From positions 36,809,822 to 36,873,821 of the forward strand of contig NC_064753.1 of NCBI RefSeq assembly GCF_011397635.1: 64,000 bases of DNA, given 5' to 3'. The stretch's first letter is position 1; every line of letters starts with the position of its first letter. The notes beneath the pieces were generated by a model, which was not told the DNA's origin, searched no databases, and saw only the letters and a list, made by a program, of their open reading frames with translations. The stretch is from Epinephelus fuscoguttatus (lineage: Eukaryota; Chordata; Actinopteri; Perciformes; Serranidae). Shown in pieces: positions 47,525 to 62,129 of this stretch. A program made the position numbers and the translations under genes.

Positions 47525-49822
47525 ATCTAGTCGTATGCTTAGTACTTCCCAAACATGTGCATGTTTGAATTTAAAATTAAACTTAAAGTAAAACTTATCT
47601 ACGTTCTCATCAAAGCCTGACTCCAGCACTAAGGTTTTTTGGTAAAAAGTGCATGTGTTTAGGAAGTACTGAGCATAAGACTGGATAAATGAGACTTGGT
47701 TTATACTACACAGGTTGTATGAGATTTGTTAAAGGCTGTTTTGATACAGTTTTGCTGTTGTTAAAGGTGGTCCCCAATCAATTATTAAATTAATATGTAA
47801 GCTGTTTCCATGGTTTTCTCTGGTGTATGAGTATGACTAATTGATTTACAAATGGTCATGTTGTGGGTGAAGTATTCCTTTAAGTGGGACAATAACTATT
47901 TTAAGACAACATCGTAATCACCACTGTCATTTTAGCCTCAGTTATGTCGTCTTAAATCCTGACGCAAATCTCAGTGATGCTGGATTATTTCTTGCTGGAT
48001 GCACTTTGTCCTTATCCTGAAGGAGAAAATAACCCAAAGCCATGCTGTCTGCTGAAAGCTGCGTCTCCAGCACAGAGATGAAGTGCTCTCAAATTTCATA
48101 ATCTGTACATTCATATGAGAAAGGCGGTGGAAACAAGGCCACTTTAGACGGCTGTGAGTGGGCTTTGACGAGGAGAGTGATCCACGGAGGCTGTCAGGTG
48201 AGTCACCGGGACCTGAGAGCTTCTCCTTGCTGACTGCCCACTTAGACAGCCTTTATAATGGAAAAAAAAAGAAAAATCAGTTGGAGACAGGTTTTCACCA
48301 CCCACCAGACACAAAAATGTTCAAAAACCAGGAGGACAAATAGAGCGCAGCACTGACAGCTCTCTGCTCGTACCTGTGTTGTGTAAAAAATGTTTGAAGG
48401 CCTATAAAAAACACCTTGTAATGTATTCCACTGATACTGAGGCATCAAAGTGACATGAAGGGTTTTCTTATAGCTATTAGATTACAAATCCATGACAGTG
48501 ATTTGTGGTTTGCTGTGTGTTTTCTGCGTGTGTGTGTGTGGGTAGAGAGCAGCAGAATGGGCTGTCTCTCTCTGTTTGAGCTTTCTACTTGAACACTGAC
48601 AGCAGGGGAGAGGATTTATGCCTCTACTGCTTTTGACAACCTATGACACATGACTGTACAGGACTGAAGTGCTGCAGAGTCAGACTTACATCGCCATGAG
48701 CAAAACAGAGAAAGGCTTTTTCCTCCTCATTTTGCCTTTGTAGCACATCCCTGTGTCCTCACGAGGGCATTTTTATGGTCAAACTGATGAGCATCACATT
48801 CAAAACGGCCTTAAAATGAAGCTTCTCTGTCATTGTTAGCCTTACAAGCCTGCTATACATCTATAGTGTTGTATTTTATGATGTAGTTTGGATGTATGTT
48901 GAAAAAAACCACAATGAAATAATGTGAAAATCTGAAAACAGTAACACACACGAGTGCTTTAACAGCCATGAAATGAGTAAAACAGATTAAAGCAGTGATT
49001 GAACAGATGTAGGCTGAAACGAGAGCTTATTACGCCTACCTTTCTCACAATCCTGAGAACATTTATGACCAACCAACACAGTCCAGACAACGAATAAGGA
49101 GGTTGTTATGCATATAAACACATTTATGGAGCCTATATGTTCACATACTCCATCCATTTACTGTATATATGCAGGATGCTGCCTGCACCTGCTCCTCAGA
49201 TGGTTCTATAGCCCGAGCTGGCACTTGTTGGTGCACCAGTGCATCCGCTAACACTACCAAGATATTGCTTTCACTGACTAATGCTAGTTCAATCAGGAGA
49301 GACTGGTTTTAATAGTAAAAAAGAATATTTATTAGCATGTGCCCATAGGAATGAAATATGTGAAAGTCTTTGGCGATTAGACTCCATCAAGATGGTATGA
49401 TTTAAGGAGGGTGATGAATCCATAGTCAAATAGGGATTGATTAAAGCCCTGATTAAACATACACTGAGCTTCATTAAATTACTTTTCCTACTAATCTAGG
49501 CCACTCTATGTGCACAGCAACTAATGGTTACAACCCAGTACCATATTACAAATTGTACGCAGTGTGTTAATGGATAAAAAGTTTATTACTATCAGCTGAA
49601 CATTTACTTTTGTCCACCATGTTTCTGCATATGTCAACTTGTGTACCAAAATTGTTGCCAACTTTCCAAGTTGTCGTTCCAGATCGATGGGGCATTCATG
49701 TGAATTTTCTCAGTTGGGAACTCATTTTTCCGATTTCTCCGATACCACATGAATGCAGGGTTAAGTCCTCCTCAAGACTTTGATATGTGAAAATTATTGG
49801 AGAGCTCCTTGAAGATATTAAA

Positions 49823-50158
49823 GGTCCAGTGTGTGGGATTTAGGAGCATCTACTGGCAGAAATGGTATATCATACTCATAGATTTGTTTTCATTTGTTTA
49901 CAATCACCTGAAACTAAGAATGACTGTGTTTTCATCACCTGAGAATGACACGTTTATATCTACATACGGAGCGGGTCCTCCTCCACGGAGTCCGCCATGT
50001 TGTTTTTACATTATCCCAGAATGGACAAATCGATCACTGGCTGTGTATAGGGCCATTCACGTTTTTTGCATTTAGTTCTCCCACACACTTGGCAGACATG
50101 AGACATTTCAGTTCTGCTATGTGACCACTAGATGCCACTAAATCCTACACACTGGACC
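49823..50158 (+). mobile_element. MITE, family A, best copy
   Basis: The terminal inverted repeats ggtccagtgtgtgggattta and taaatcctacacactggacc differ at one base. The interior (gtttatatctacatacggag, cctccacggagtccgccatg) is shared with 16108-16523 and 30640-30740. A family D element has inserted at its right terminus. Confidence 0.8.
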
Positions 50159-50591
50159 AGGAATAGTCAACTGGCTTTGCCTAGGGGCCACTTCTGCAAA
50201 ATAACAGGAGGCCAGGGGCCAGTTGATAAACAAAAAAAATTATATTTATCAGTATAATAAACTGAATGCCTGTTTTTAACCTCTCAGCAATAGCTGTCCT
50301 TACTCATTGTTGTTAAGAGGCAAATGCAGTTGCAGCAGCCCCTCACAGGTCAGGTGTACGCAGGGGCGTTTCTAGGATTTGAAGACTTCCAGGGCATAGC
50401 CTGGACCTCTCTAGGAAGGTCTGGGAATTTTAATGCTTTTTTATGCAGTCTGACACCTTATTTACTTTCAAGGTACAAAAAAAATGTGAAATCAATTAAT
50501 TTTCACTGTGTATTAGAAAATGGTTGGCGAGCCACTCAGCACCTTATGGCGGGCCATATTCGTCCTGTGGGTCATAAGTTGAGTATCACTG
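50158..50591 (+). mobile_element. hAT-like MITE, family D, inserted in family A
   Basis: The left end caggaatagtcaactggc and the right end aagttgagtatcactg are inverted repeats. It is flanked by cactggac (50150-50157) and cactagac (50592-50599), a 7-of-8 target duplication. The family A terminus resumes with ctttag just after. Confidence 0.8.
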
Positions 50592-50782
50592 CACTAGACC
50601 TTTAGATTTAAGTTAATTCAAGGTTTCATTCAGTCAAATTATATCTCCAATATTCCTTTGTGCAGTCTAATTATTTATCAACTCCCTTGTGAAGATGTTC
50701 CTGAAGAATGAATCAATCAATCAGTCATCCTAAAGTTCGACATCAGTGTGCAGCCTATCTTGCAATTTGCAGTGTTGTGTAA

Positions 50783-50808
50783 GTGTGTGTGTGTGTGTGT
50801 GTGTGTGT
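50783..50808 (+). repeat. (GT)n microsatellite
   Basis: A pure GT run of about 13 units. Confidence 0.95.
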
Positions 50809-52214
50809 CCGTACATGTCCAGCAGGTGGGAGTTATGCAATCTGTATCCTAATGATTTAAGACTGTTGGGTGATTAATTGCCATGTACACATATAGGGCT
50901 GAGCATCACTAACCCCCCGAGCCACTTAAACACTGGGTGTTGAGCTTTTTTCAAGTCAACTGAAACTGCTTATTTGTGACTTGATTTGTCACTTCGCAGG
51001 AGGAAAGAGAGGAAGAATGTTGTTTTTCCGTCTCACTGTATACAGGCTTTACAGAAAGTATGATGAAAGGTTCATGCGCACGTTAGGCCTCTGCATAAAA
51101 AAAAAAAAAAAATACACAACAGACCCATATCTTGAATATTAATAGACAATTAACGTCCTATTTCCTTAATGGTAAATGATTGTTGTTCTGTCTTCATTGA
51201 TAGACTTTTAAAAAATAGATTTTTTTTGCGCTACCAATTTTTCTTTTAGGTTTATTTAAGTGTTTAAGTAAGTGTTTAGGTTTTTGTTTGTTTGTTTGTT
51301 TTGTACCTAATCTTTGTCCTATAAATTAATATTATAAATTAAATATAAATTACATTAAATGTATGAGATATTGTATTAAAATAATGAGACAGTGAGTCAA
51401 ATTTGTACTTTTCTTGCCATGTCATAAGTCTAACATAGTAAATCATATTAATAACTTTGTGAATGAGCAATTTGGCTTAACATGAATGTTTTTTTATTTT
51501 CATAATGCCTTATTTTTCATGGGACATGATGTGAAAAAGGTGAAAATGTGTAGGAACTCAAGACTTTCTTTGGCACAATAAACTCTGGTTAGGTGGTTTA
51601 GTTACCAAGCCTGGAGACACCATGGCAAGTAACATGAGCCAGATTCCTCGAGTTTAAATATTTTGAGCCAGTAACTTTAAAAAAAAAAGGGACCATTTGT
51701 TCTATTCAAAAAGAATTTATGCCTGTGCCCTCTGAGTGTGACTTTCATTAACATTCAACAATGTAAATTTCCGGTGGTGGATCGATGAGGCGCTCTGCAG
51801 GGTGTTGATGGGCGTCATCTTGAAGTCTAATTGCAGCCTTGATGGCAGTAAGCACAGAGCAGGCTCAGGAATGGAAACTGAAATTCAGTGTAATTTATCC
51901 CTATATCATAAAAAGAACACAGTGGCTATGACGCTGCATTTTTGACAGTCAAACCTCAGCTTACAAACCAGCACCATTTGTGCACCTACAAGATTTTTAG
52001 TGTAGGTAATGTGTCATTCAGATGACATGTCAGCCTGTCCCAGCACTGGTTTGAATGACGGAGATGGACTGAACAGTGGATGTAATGTCTTGGCAGATGG
52101 CTGAGAGGATTGGAGCTCGGTACTCACTCAAGTACTTGGTTCTGGAGATTGACAAGGACGTTTTGACAACAAGTGAAAGATTATCTCTTACCTCACTGTG
52201 TGTGGCAGTATCCT

Positions 52215-53184
52215 CAGTGGTGGAAAGTCAAACTGAAGTATATTTACTCAAGTTCTTAGGTACTTTACTCTGCGACAGTTCAGAGGGACGTTTACTCTTC
52301 CCTACATTTATTTTACAACTAATGTTCTTTGTGACTTCCCATATCAAAATTGTACATTAAAAATATGATCTGCTTATAAAATACAACATATTGATGAAGG
52401 TCAAACCAGTGGTTTGCAACCTTTGTGGCCTGTGATCCCTTGCACAAAGCAATGTGACACTATGGACTCTTGTAATATTACAGATATGCATGCAGTGTAT
52501 TCTCATACAATGGTTCGTATGATATCTTATAAAGTAGCGCTCCCACCAGTTAGGCTTAGGAAAAGAATCATGGTCAGACATTGTCATGTTATGATTTGAC
52601 GTAAAAACGTAAATGACTCAACACTGACTTTTGGTTTCACACAGGACACAAACCCCGCTCTCCTGGGTCAAAGTCCTGTGTTTGTTTGGCCCGTCCATCA
52701 CCCTGACCTTCCTCCATTTGCAGACTTCCACGTTCACTCCCGTCATATGGCAGCGGACAGTCTGCAGTGCACAGATCATGCGTTTACAGTCTCCTGGCTC
52801 AAGTTTGGTGGGCGTGACACTTCTGCAAGAGGACGTCCCCACACTGGGTTGGTCAGCAGTATCCGCCATATGAGCGCAGAGCAGAGCGGCAATGAAGTAG
52901 CCAGTGTGACAACAACACACAGGGACTCACATGCACTAACATGCACACATGGCAGGACTGTTGACCAAAACACAGAAAAGCGTAGCACACATCACAACAC
53001 ACAGATGGAGCATGACGTCATTACTCCACTATATCTTTACATAGCAATAACTGTTTGCTGCTGCATTAGCGTTCTGAATGTCTTATAAGGCACTTTGAAA
53101 TACATTTTGGTGATAATACGTCTGTGCTTTAAATGCAGAATGCTTTTACTCAAGTAAAGGATTCGTGCACTTCTTCCATCACTG
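52215..53184 (+). mobile_element. MITE, family B, full-length with inserted sequence
   Basis: The left end cagtggtggaaagtc plus tatttactcaagttctt and the right end ttttactcaagtaaagga plus cacttcttccatcactg are inverted repeats. The interior is longer than in typical copies. It includes a hAT-type start accagtggtttgcaaccttt at about 52407 and an unrecognised segment at 52610-52960. Confidence 0.65.
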
Positions 53185-56100
53185 AAGCCTCCCTGCGTCT
53201 TCCTGTGAAGACACCACAAGATACAATCAAACTAACAAGCTCCCCTCGGCTGCAGAGTCCACTGTCTTTACATGGATGACCTGAGTGGCTGCATGATTAA
53301 CTTACAGAGCACGCAGTTGAATGAGCAGGGGACAAGATGTCATTAAATGCGATCTGTGGCAGCAATTATTAGGGTCTATTCTTAAGTCTTAGTGCATATA
53401 TGAGTGTTGGCTCACCATCTTCACGTGTGTGTTCATGTGACACGGTGCAATTGCGTACAGATTCATATGTACCATACAAAGCTGGGGGCGTTTATTTTAA
53501 CAGAAAGAGTACTCTGCCATTCACACACGTCACACGCTACATGAACACTCCCCACTGTCTGCTGGGGGCTGGCTGGCCTGGGCCAACCTTAGCCCCTGCA
53601 CTCTCCAACACCAGATGTAGGTCGCTGAGTGCTGCAGGGGCTGGGGGATGTGGTGTCTGTGTGTGTTTGTGTGTGCGTGTATGTGTGTTGGTGGGGAGGT
53701 TGTGGTGTTTTGTGCGCGCACGTGTATGTCTGTACGGACTCACAAAGGGGGAGGAGATAGAGTGATGATTGTAGTGGATGAGTTCATCATCAAGGACATG
53801 GCCCCCAGCACACTGTCTCCATTGCTGTCACATTGCATCGTCACAAACAGACCACATGAAGCCTGACAGCCTGGCAGACCAGACCGTGGGGACTCTCACT
53901 GGTCCCTCACTGTGGCTCTCTCTATTGTTTGCCTTCTCATACGCTCTCCAAGCCTCACTTTGTATTAACAGCTTATTAATTAAAATGTAATACACAGTGG
54001 GTTTGGGGGTCACTGCAAGGTTTCGGTAAATCCTTCACTGAAAAACAACACGTTTTCTTAATGTTACAATAATAAAAAATGTACTCACCCTCAAATCCAA
54101 ATGTTGTATGCTCTAACAAGATGAGTGAGTAAAAGATATTTAATGCTCTCTGGCACCCAGAGGACCAGATTAAAATGTTGACCCGTGGATTAGTTGTAAT
54201 GGCAGTGTGAACTTTACACAGGGTCCAGCTCTTGAGACTGTCGATGTGTCTCACTCTAAATGACAGAATGTTTTCATTTGGACCTCTAATATTAGCTGTG
54301 CACCAAATTCCAGCCTCTACACAAATTTAAAGCAGGTTTGGATGGACAGAGAGAGTCTAGGATGATGCTAGCAGCCAAGCGAGGTTGTAGTTAGGCACAG
54401 TGGTGCTTTGAGCTAAATGCTAACATGTTTACAATGACAATAATGTGCTCATTTTAGCAGGTGTAATCTTTATGTCCACCAAATTAGTTTAGGTTATTGG
54501 TATACTATTATTTGCTAATTAGCACTAAACAGGAAGTAAGTTTATGCTGCATTCACCTGCAATCAGGAAGATGGGAGACAGCAAACTGTATGTCACTTTT
54601 TGCGAGGTAGTAAGTAAAATGAAGTAAAATGTGGTTGCAGTGTAATTATTTTGTTATTTTACCTCTTCCTAAAAACCTTCCTAAAAGTCAACAGAATGTA
54701 GGAATCAAAGTCTCTGAAACTTTTCTAGGGAAGGACTCTGGACCCCCAGCACTGGTTTCAAAATTCTCCCTATTATTGAGGCCTCAAGGTTGCCAAGTAT
54801 GCAAATTAATGTGGCCCAAAACCACCCAATAAAACCACAGTGTGTTATCTTTACACTTCTGTTTTTGTACAAGTTAAACAAACGAGATAACACATGCAAG
54901 TTCCATAAATTGGAAAGATAATGGACATAGCTACTGTCACGTCACCTGTTAGATTGTGGACTCCAGTTTTGAGCCTCAAGTTCGGCATTACGGCCATTGC
55001 TATCTTTGTTTTTTGTTGACAGGAGTGACCATAATTGGGCAAGAGGCTGGAGATGTGGAGGAGCGAGGGGTGGATCTGACTGAGAAGCCGAGGACACTAT
55101 CAGCAGACAGCCTGTCACTCAAAGCAGCCCACCTTTAATTATGTGCAACTTTAAGCCTTGATAAAATGTAAACGGGTGAGTTAGATAAAATTTCTTCCCT
55201 AGTACAGTTGTTATGAAGGAAATTAGTTATAGATACCAAAGCCACTTTTTGTACCAGGCTGTAAACATGTTTATTTCTGCTGTAAAGATGGGCATTTTAA
55301 CATGGGGGTCTATGGGGACCGACTAGCTTCTGGAGCTAGTCTCAAGTGGACGTTTAAAGAATTGCAGTTTTTGGCACTTCCGTGTTGGCTTCATTTTTCA
55401 GACCTGGAGTCTGCCACTTGATTAATTCATGAGTTTAAAGGTGCTGACATGCTAATTTTGCAACCTTTGGACAGAATCAAGTTAGCTGTTTCCGTTTCTA
55501 GTCTTTGTGCTACGCTAAAATAATTAGCTGCTGAGCGTGTCCAATTATCAGACAGATCATGTCAAAAAAAAGTATTCCACTATTTGATTAAGTGTAAAAT
55601 TTAAAGTCATGTTTGTTTTCTAGATATTAATCTAATTCCTTTACCATGCTATCAAAGTGCAACAGTTACATTTTGAAATGTTGTTTGCCAATAAATCCCT
55701 GTTCCACTTTTGCTGTTTCCGCCTCTGTCCAGCGACTCCCCGCTCTGTGAAGATGCAGCGTTGTGGGGTGAAGTTCCTGTAATCTAAACTGATTACAGTG
55801 GTGATGGCAGCCCTCCTCACTGTGTGCCAGTTCCAGCACATCCCCCACACACTTTCTCCCTAACCTCCTCCCTCCCTCCCTCCCTTATCATCACAGCTGA
55901 TTGCACTGCTGAAGTCCAAATGAACTGTTAACCCCGTCTTCACCACGGCCATAAATAGAAACCACAGAAAAGCATTCAGGGCAGCGATAAAACAATGCAT
56001 GAGCGTGTCTGCTTGTGTTGTGGATCAGTGGAGTGGACCAAAGTGTCCAAAGTCACCATTTGTTACTTAATGGAGGTCTGCTGTGAAAGGGCTGAGATAC

Positions 56101-57365
56101 ACAGGCGCTGACATCTTTAGGCAATGAGCTACATATGCCATAGCCAATGATGCATGTCGCAATAATGTATTAATGATGCACATAAATATTTCAGCTGCTT
56201 TTCACAATGTGAACTATTGGTCTTGGGCTTCAGCTGAGCCATTTACTCTGAATGCTGCTTTCCCTCCACACACAGTGCAGTTGTTCAACCATCTGGTTTA
56301 ATGTGCCATCCATTAGACAGACATTAGAGGCTCAAACTGCTGGTGAAATTGTGGCTTCAGTGAATTCTTGATTTCTGAGCCTGTAGTGAGTCTTGAAACA
56401 AGTATTAGTACAACTTCTAGGAAAGAATTTTGATCTGAATAGGAGTTTAAAGGTATATTTGGATCTTTTGAAGCAGAGCTGTATGAGGTACTTATTCATA
56501 GTCAGTGTATAACATACTGTAATGTTAGTTGGCAGTTCTGAGAAGCAGACTGGAATACCTCCACGAAAGCTAAGTAATACTAGCTGTGGAGGGGTCAGCA
56601 ACACAACATATTTAAATCACCTAAATAAAGAACCACCACGAAAATCAAAAACAGTTTAAGTGTTTTATTGAGAATATTTTCACTGCTTTATCTTACTGTC
56701 AGACAGCAGTTACTGACAGGGAGCTAAAGCCGTCATATCACTGTCTTCACAGCCAGTCGCCATTGAGACAGTAATTTAACATCGCTGAACAGAGGAGCTG
56801 CTGGCCTACCGTTGCCTTCTTCACTTAGTTTGTGTTATTGTGTGACTTTGGCGTTTACACGGGTTAGTTGGGATTCAAAGCACAGTCACACAGTAACACA
56901 AACTAACTGACTGTGGGAACCTTACATCAGCAGCTGCCGTGTCCAGCAAGCTATAATTACTGTTTCTGTCAATGGAGACTGGTGGCTTTGACGAGAGCAT
57001 AGATGGAGAACTGAAGCTGTTAATGGCTTTCCTGTTGAAACAGGCTGTCTGATGGAAAGACTAAATGATGAAAATACTCTCAGTACAGCAGAAACTTGCT
57101 CCGTTATTGATTTTTTTCAGTGGCTGAAATATGTTTTGTTGCTGCCCCCCCAGCTGAACCTGCTTATCCAGACTGGGGTTGTGTTGACAGACATCTACTG
57201 TAGGTAATACACCGACTATGGCTAAGTAGGCCTACCCCATACAGCCCCACTTCAAAAAATCTGAACTACCCCTTTAAGATTCAGAGAGGGTGCTGTCACA
57301 CTTAATCAAAGCAGATATAATATATTCTGTGTTCCTGACTTTATCACTCAAGCACACATATTCCA

Positions 57366-57880
57366 GTACCCGTGGTTCCCAACATATTTTCATGGATGAC
57401 ATTTTAAAAGAATCTTTTCCATGACTTTTCAAGGACGTGTGATAAAATTTCGATGATAATTTACAATGTATAACAGGAACACTGCTTCATCTCAGACACA
57501 CACGGTATAATTTAAAAGTTAAAAAATGTGGCAAAGCATGGGTATTAAAAAAATGATTTTACACATTAAATCACACTGTTACATTATTTTCCTCTCTTTC
57601 AAACATCAGATTCAAACTCTATTCCAACATATTTCCAGCTAGCAGGCATCTGTCTCGAGGGAGAGACAGAATGTGGGGAAAAATATGAAGAAACGTACAA
57701 AATGGTCTCAAAAACTTTGTCACACATCGGCCCAGACCTATGTTATGTCAACAAGCTATCCCCAGAAAATTACATTAACAGTTAAATTCATTAAACATGA
57801 CAAAACTTTTCTAAAACTTTCAAAGATTTTACTAACTCAATGACTTTTAAGGTTTACCATAACCATGGGAACCCTGAATA
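57366..57880 (+). mobile_element. Fish repeat with gttcccaa / ttgggaac-type ends
   Basis: The left end cccgtggttcccaacatatt and the right end taaccatgggaaccctg are partly inverted. aaggtttaccataaccatgg and atgacttttcaagg are hallmarks of a common fish element whose sense strand reads cagggttcccatgg. It has no coding capacity. Confidence 0.5.
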
Positions 57881-58071
57881 CAGCAACTCAAAGTGTTCGC
57901 TGACATAGAGCACTGATCCCACATCAGTGCTCTTCTCCCCAAACTAAAAATCAGTGTACCTCACAGCATTAACTCATTAGTTTCATCTTTATAAAAAGCT
58001 ACACAAGGAAGGGAACTGCTGTGGAATCTACCTGAGAGAAATTCAGAAACCACAAATTAAGAAAATACATG

Positions 58072-58077
58072 TTTATT
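58072..58077 (-). terminator. Poly(A) signal of ramac
   Basis: AATAAA on the minus strand lies about 630 bases beyond the ramac stop codon, followed by a T/G-rich stretch (tgtggtttctg). It is the clearest signal in the expected place. Confidence 0.5.
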
Positions 58078-58705
58078 GAAAGCAGTTCTGTTCATCGGTA
58101 TCCTGCAGTGATGTTGCGATACAGAAAAATAAAGCTGCATTACAAACTGATTTTCTCTGCAAATTCTGACTCACTGGTTGTGACAATACTGTACTGTTTA
58201 ATTCATATAATTCTCATATCAAAGCATGTAGAGATGTAGCTGCAAAATTATCCAAACACAAAACAATTCCCTCTTATAATGTCATAATGAGATAATCATA
58301 AAAATTCCACGTCTGAAATATTAAAACAGAAATATAAGAGAAAAGGTATTATGTTTACAGGGCTGAGCAATATGAAGCAATATGGGAAGAAATTACAGTG
58401 TTCAGGTAGAGTAAAATGTACATGGAAGTCGAACAGGAACAGTCATCGTCTGCTGTCACATTTCATAAATAATTCTGGAAAATCTGTGTATTTGCTTTGT
58501 ATTTTTAATTCAGACAAAACTGTGTGACAATATAAAAACGTTCCACACAATTACCATGATGGACATTATGTTATTAATATTGATATATTGCTCAGCCCTT
58601 GCTTATGAGACTGTCAACAGTTGCACACTGCCACATATGACACTGTGAAGTTAAAGACTGTGAATACTATAAATACTAACAACACCTGAGAAATGACGTT
58701 AGAGA

Positions 58706-60864
<2,159 letters not shown>

Positions 60865-61005
60865 CTAATAATATGTTTAGCATAAAGACTAGTGCTTATT
60901 CTGTTTACTGGCAAATACATCTGTTTAAATGTGCCTTGCTTTTGCTGTGCTGCCAAATCCTCCATGCGGAACAATAAAAACTTGACTTATCTTAGCTAAC
61001 TAAGA

Positions 61006-61023
61006 TTAGCTAACGTTAGCTAA
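61006..61023 (+). promoter_or_regulatory. TTAGCTAACGTTAGCTAA palindrome near the ramac start
   Basis: A perfect 18-base palindrome lies in ramac intron 1, about 60 bases from the non-coding first exon. Related motifs lie at the 5' ends of zrsr2, btbd1 and ap1s2. A binding factor is not known to me. Confidence 0.5.
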
Positions 61024-61084
61024 ATATACAGACGGCACAACAATCACAATGACAGCATGTTTAACGCTAGCTTCGAAAACATAC

Positions 61085-62124
61085 CTTTATTATTGTTAGC
61101 TGTCGAAATACACTAACATGCCTTGAAACGACTTCTTTTAAAGCAATGGAAAGAAATCCCAGGACTGGTACGTCGCTGAAACGCGTCCCCCCCGGAACAA
61201 AGGAACATATTTTAATGGTTCCGGGAGCGCGCGCACCTGCCGCTGATTGATGGCTGTTACCTGCCAGTTAGAAACAACAGGCTCAACGGTTGATAGCAAA
61301 ACCGCTTAAAGTCTGTTATTTGACGCCAACAGTCGACTTTAAACCCATGTTATTAAGAAGTGTGTTAGCTAAAGATGCTAATAAGTGGGGCCGCTAATTT
61401 TAATTGGTGTAAATTAGCTTAATTTGGGAGAAATTGCTGGAAACCGTCGAAGTCACAAAAAACATGTAAGTGCACCTGGATTTTGAAACCCAATCATCGT
61501 TGTTGGTCGGTTTTCAACAGCATGTTTTATCAGTGTTCCGGGTGTAATAATGTCGTGGTTTAGGACTACAATTTGGGTTAAAACCACAGACACACACACA
61601 AACCGCAGATACCACAGGTTTAAGAAGTGTGGGTGGCTCTGACAGCAGCGCGAGCAGGTGGAAGCCGCTCCGTGTCGCTGCTGCTGCCCCTTCATATGAA
61701 ACACAATCCAGTTGGGGAGGACGAAACTCTGCGCAGCCAGCAAGCAGGGGAAACGCAAACATTAACTTAATTCATCAGCGCCGATTGTTTGAGGACAGCG
61801 AGGAAGAAGCCGCGCCGAAGTGGGATTAATTGTGTCGCGTATCCTGAGGGGAGAAACAAACAGGCAAAGAGAGAAAACTTCCTGAAATGACCAGGCTTCT
61901 GTGAGACACAGAGCTTGACAACCCGGTGAATCGAGTTTCCGAAGAAGTGCTCTCATATTTCAGTTGTCTCTCAGCGGCAAGAGGACTTGCTCGAGGCTGA
62001 CGGACTCTTTGGACCGCTAATCATCTGTGTACTTTGCCTGAGCTTTAAAACATAATTTTCCTTTGTCAACCCGCAGCCAATAGAGCCAGTATCTAAAAAG
62101 GAGTTGTTCCTCAAGTCCGCGGCA
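61085..62124. promoter_or_regulatory. Bidirectional promoter region of ramac and homer2
   Basis: The ramac first exon begins at the donor at 61085 and probably reaches about 61160. The homer2 5'UTR precedes 62125. Around 61170-61240 the DNA is CpG-rich (ctgaaacgcgtcccccccgg, gagcgcgcgcacctgc). No TATA box is seen. From memory the human pair is also head-to-head. Confidence 0.55.
61629..61829 (+). CDS. Upstream ORF in the homer2 5' region
   Basis: A 66-codon open frame starts MGGSDSSASRWKPLRV and stops about 300 bases before the homer2 start. It lies in GC-rich DNA likely to be 5'UTR. No known domain is recognised. It could be chance or a translation-damping uORF. Confidence 0.25.
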   Translation: MGGSDSSASRWKPLRVAAAAPSYETQSSWGGRNSAQPASRGNANINLIHQRRLFEDSEEEAAPKWD

Positions 62125-62129
62125 ATGGG
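62125..62129 (+). CDS. homer2: Homer scaffold protein 2, first coding exon (5 bases; gene continues right)
   Basis: HOMER proteins are postsynaptic EVH1 scaffolds that bind PPxxF motifs in group I mGluRs, IP3 receptors and Shank. Their genes begin with an exon coding only ATGGG, and the next exon supplies A GAA CAA to give MGEQPIF. Here ATGGG is followed directly by the donor gtgagtaat at 62130. Position and direction beside ramac match HOMER2 in the human 15q25.2 order. The EVH1 exons must lie beyond the window, so identity rests on exon shape and synteny, not on protein sequence. Confidence 0.7.

Larger units (their letters stand above)
45660..58070. other. Gene-free interval between btbd1 and ramac
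   Basis: About 12.4 kb with no supportable gene. It holds family B repeats (45937 and 52215), a hAT-like element with perfect target duplication (46988), nested MITEs (49823-50591), GT repeats (50783-50808) and a repeat with cagggttccca-like ends (57366-57880). Unassigned fish repeats lie near 54295-54540 and 55250-55480. The remaining sequence is A/T-rich and non-coding by eye. Confidence 0.6.

Noticed and set aside
48158-48343. 61-codon frame MGFDEESDPRRLSG
   Set aside because: Short, no conservation I can recognise, and no promoter or splice support.
53400-53765. 121-codon frame in the gene-free interval
   Set aside because: It ends in a GT-rich low-complexity stretch, and I see no plausible splice or domain context.
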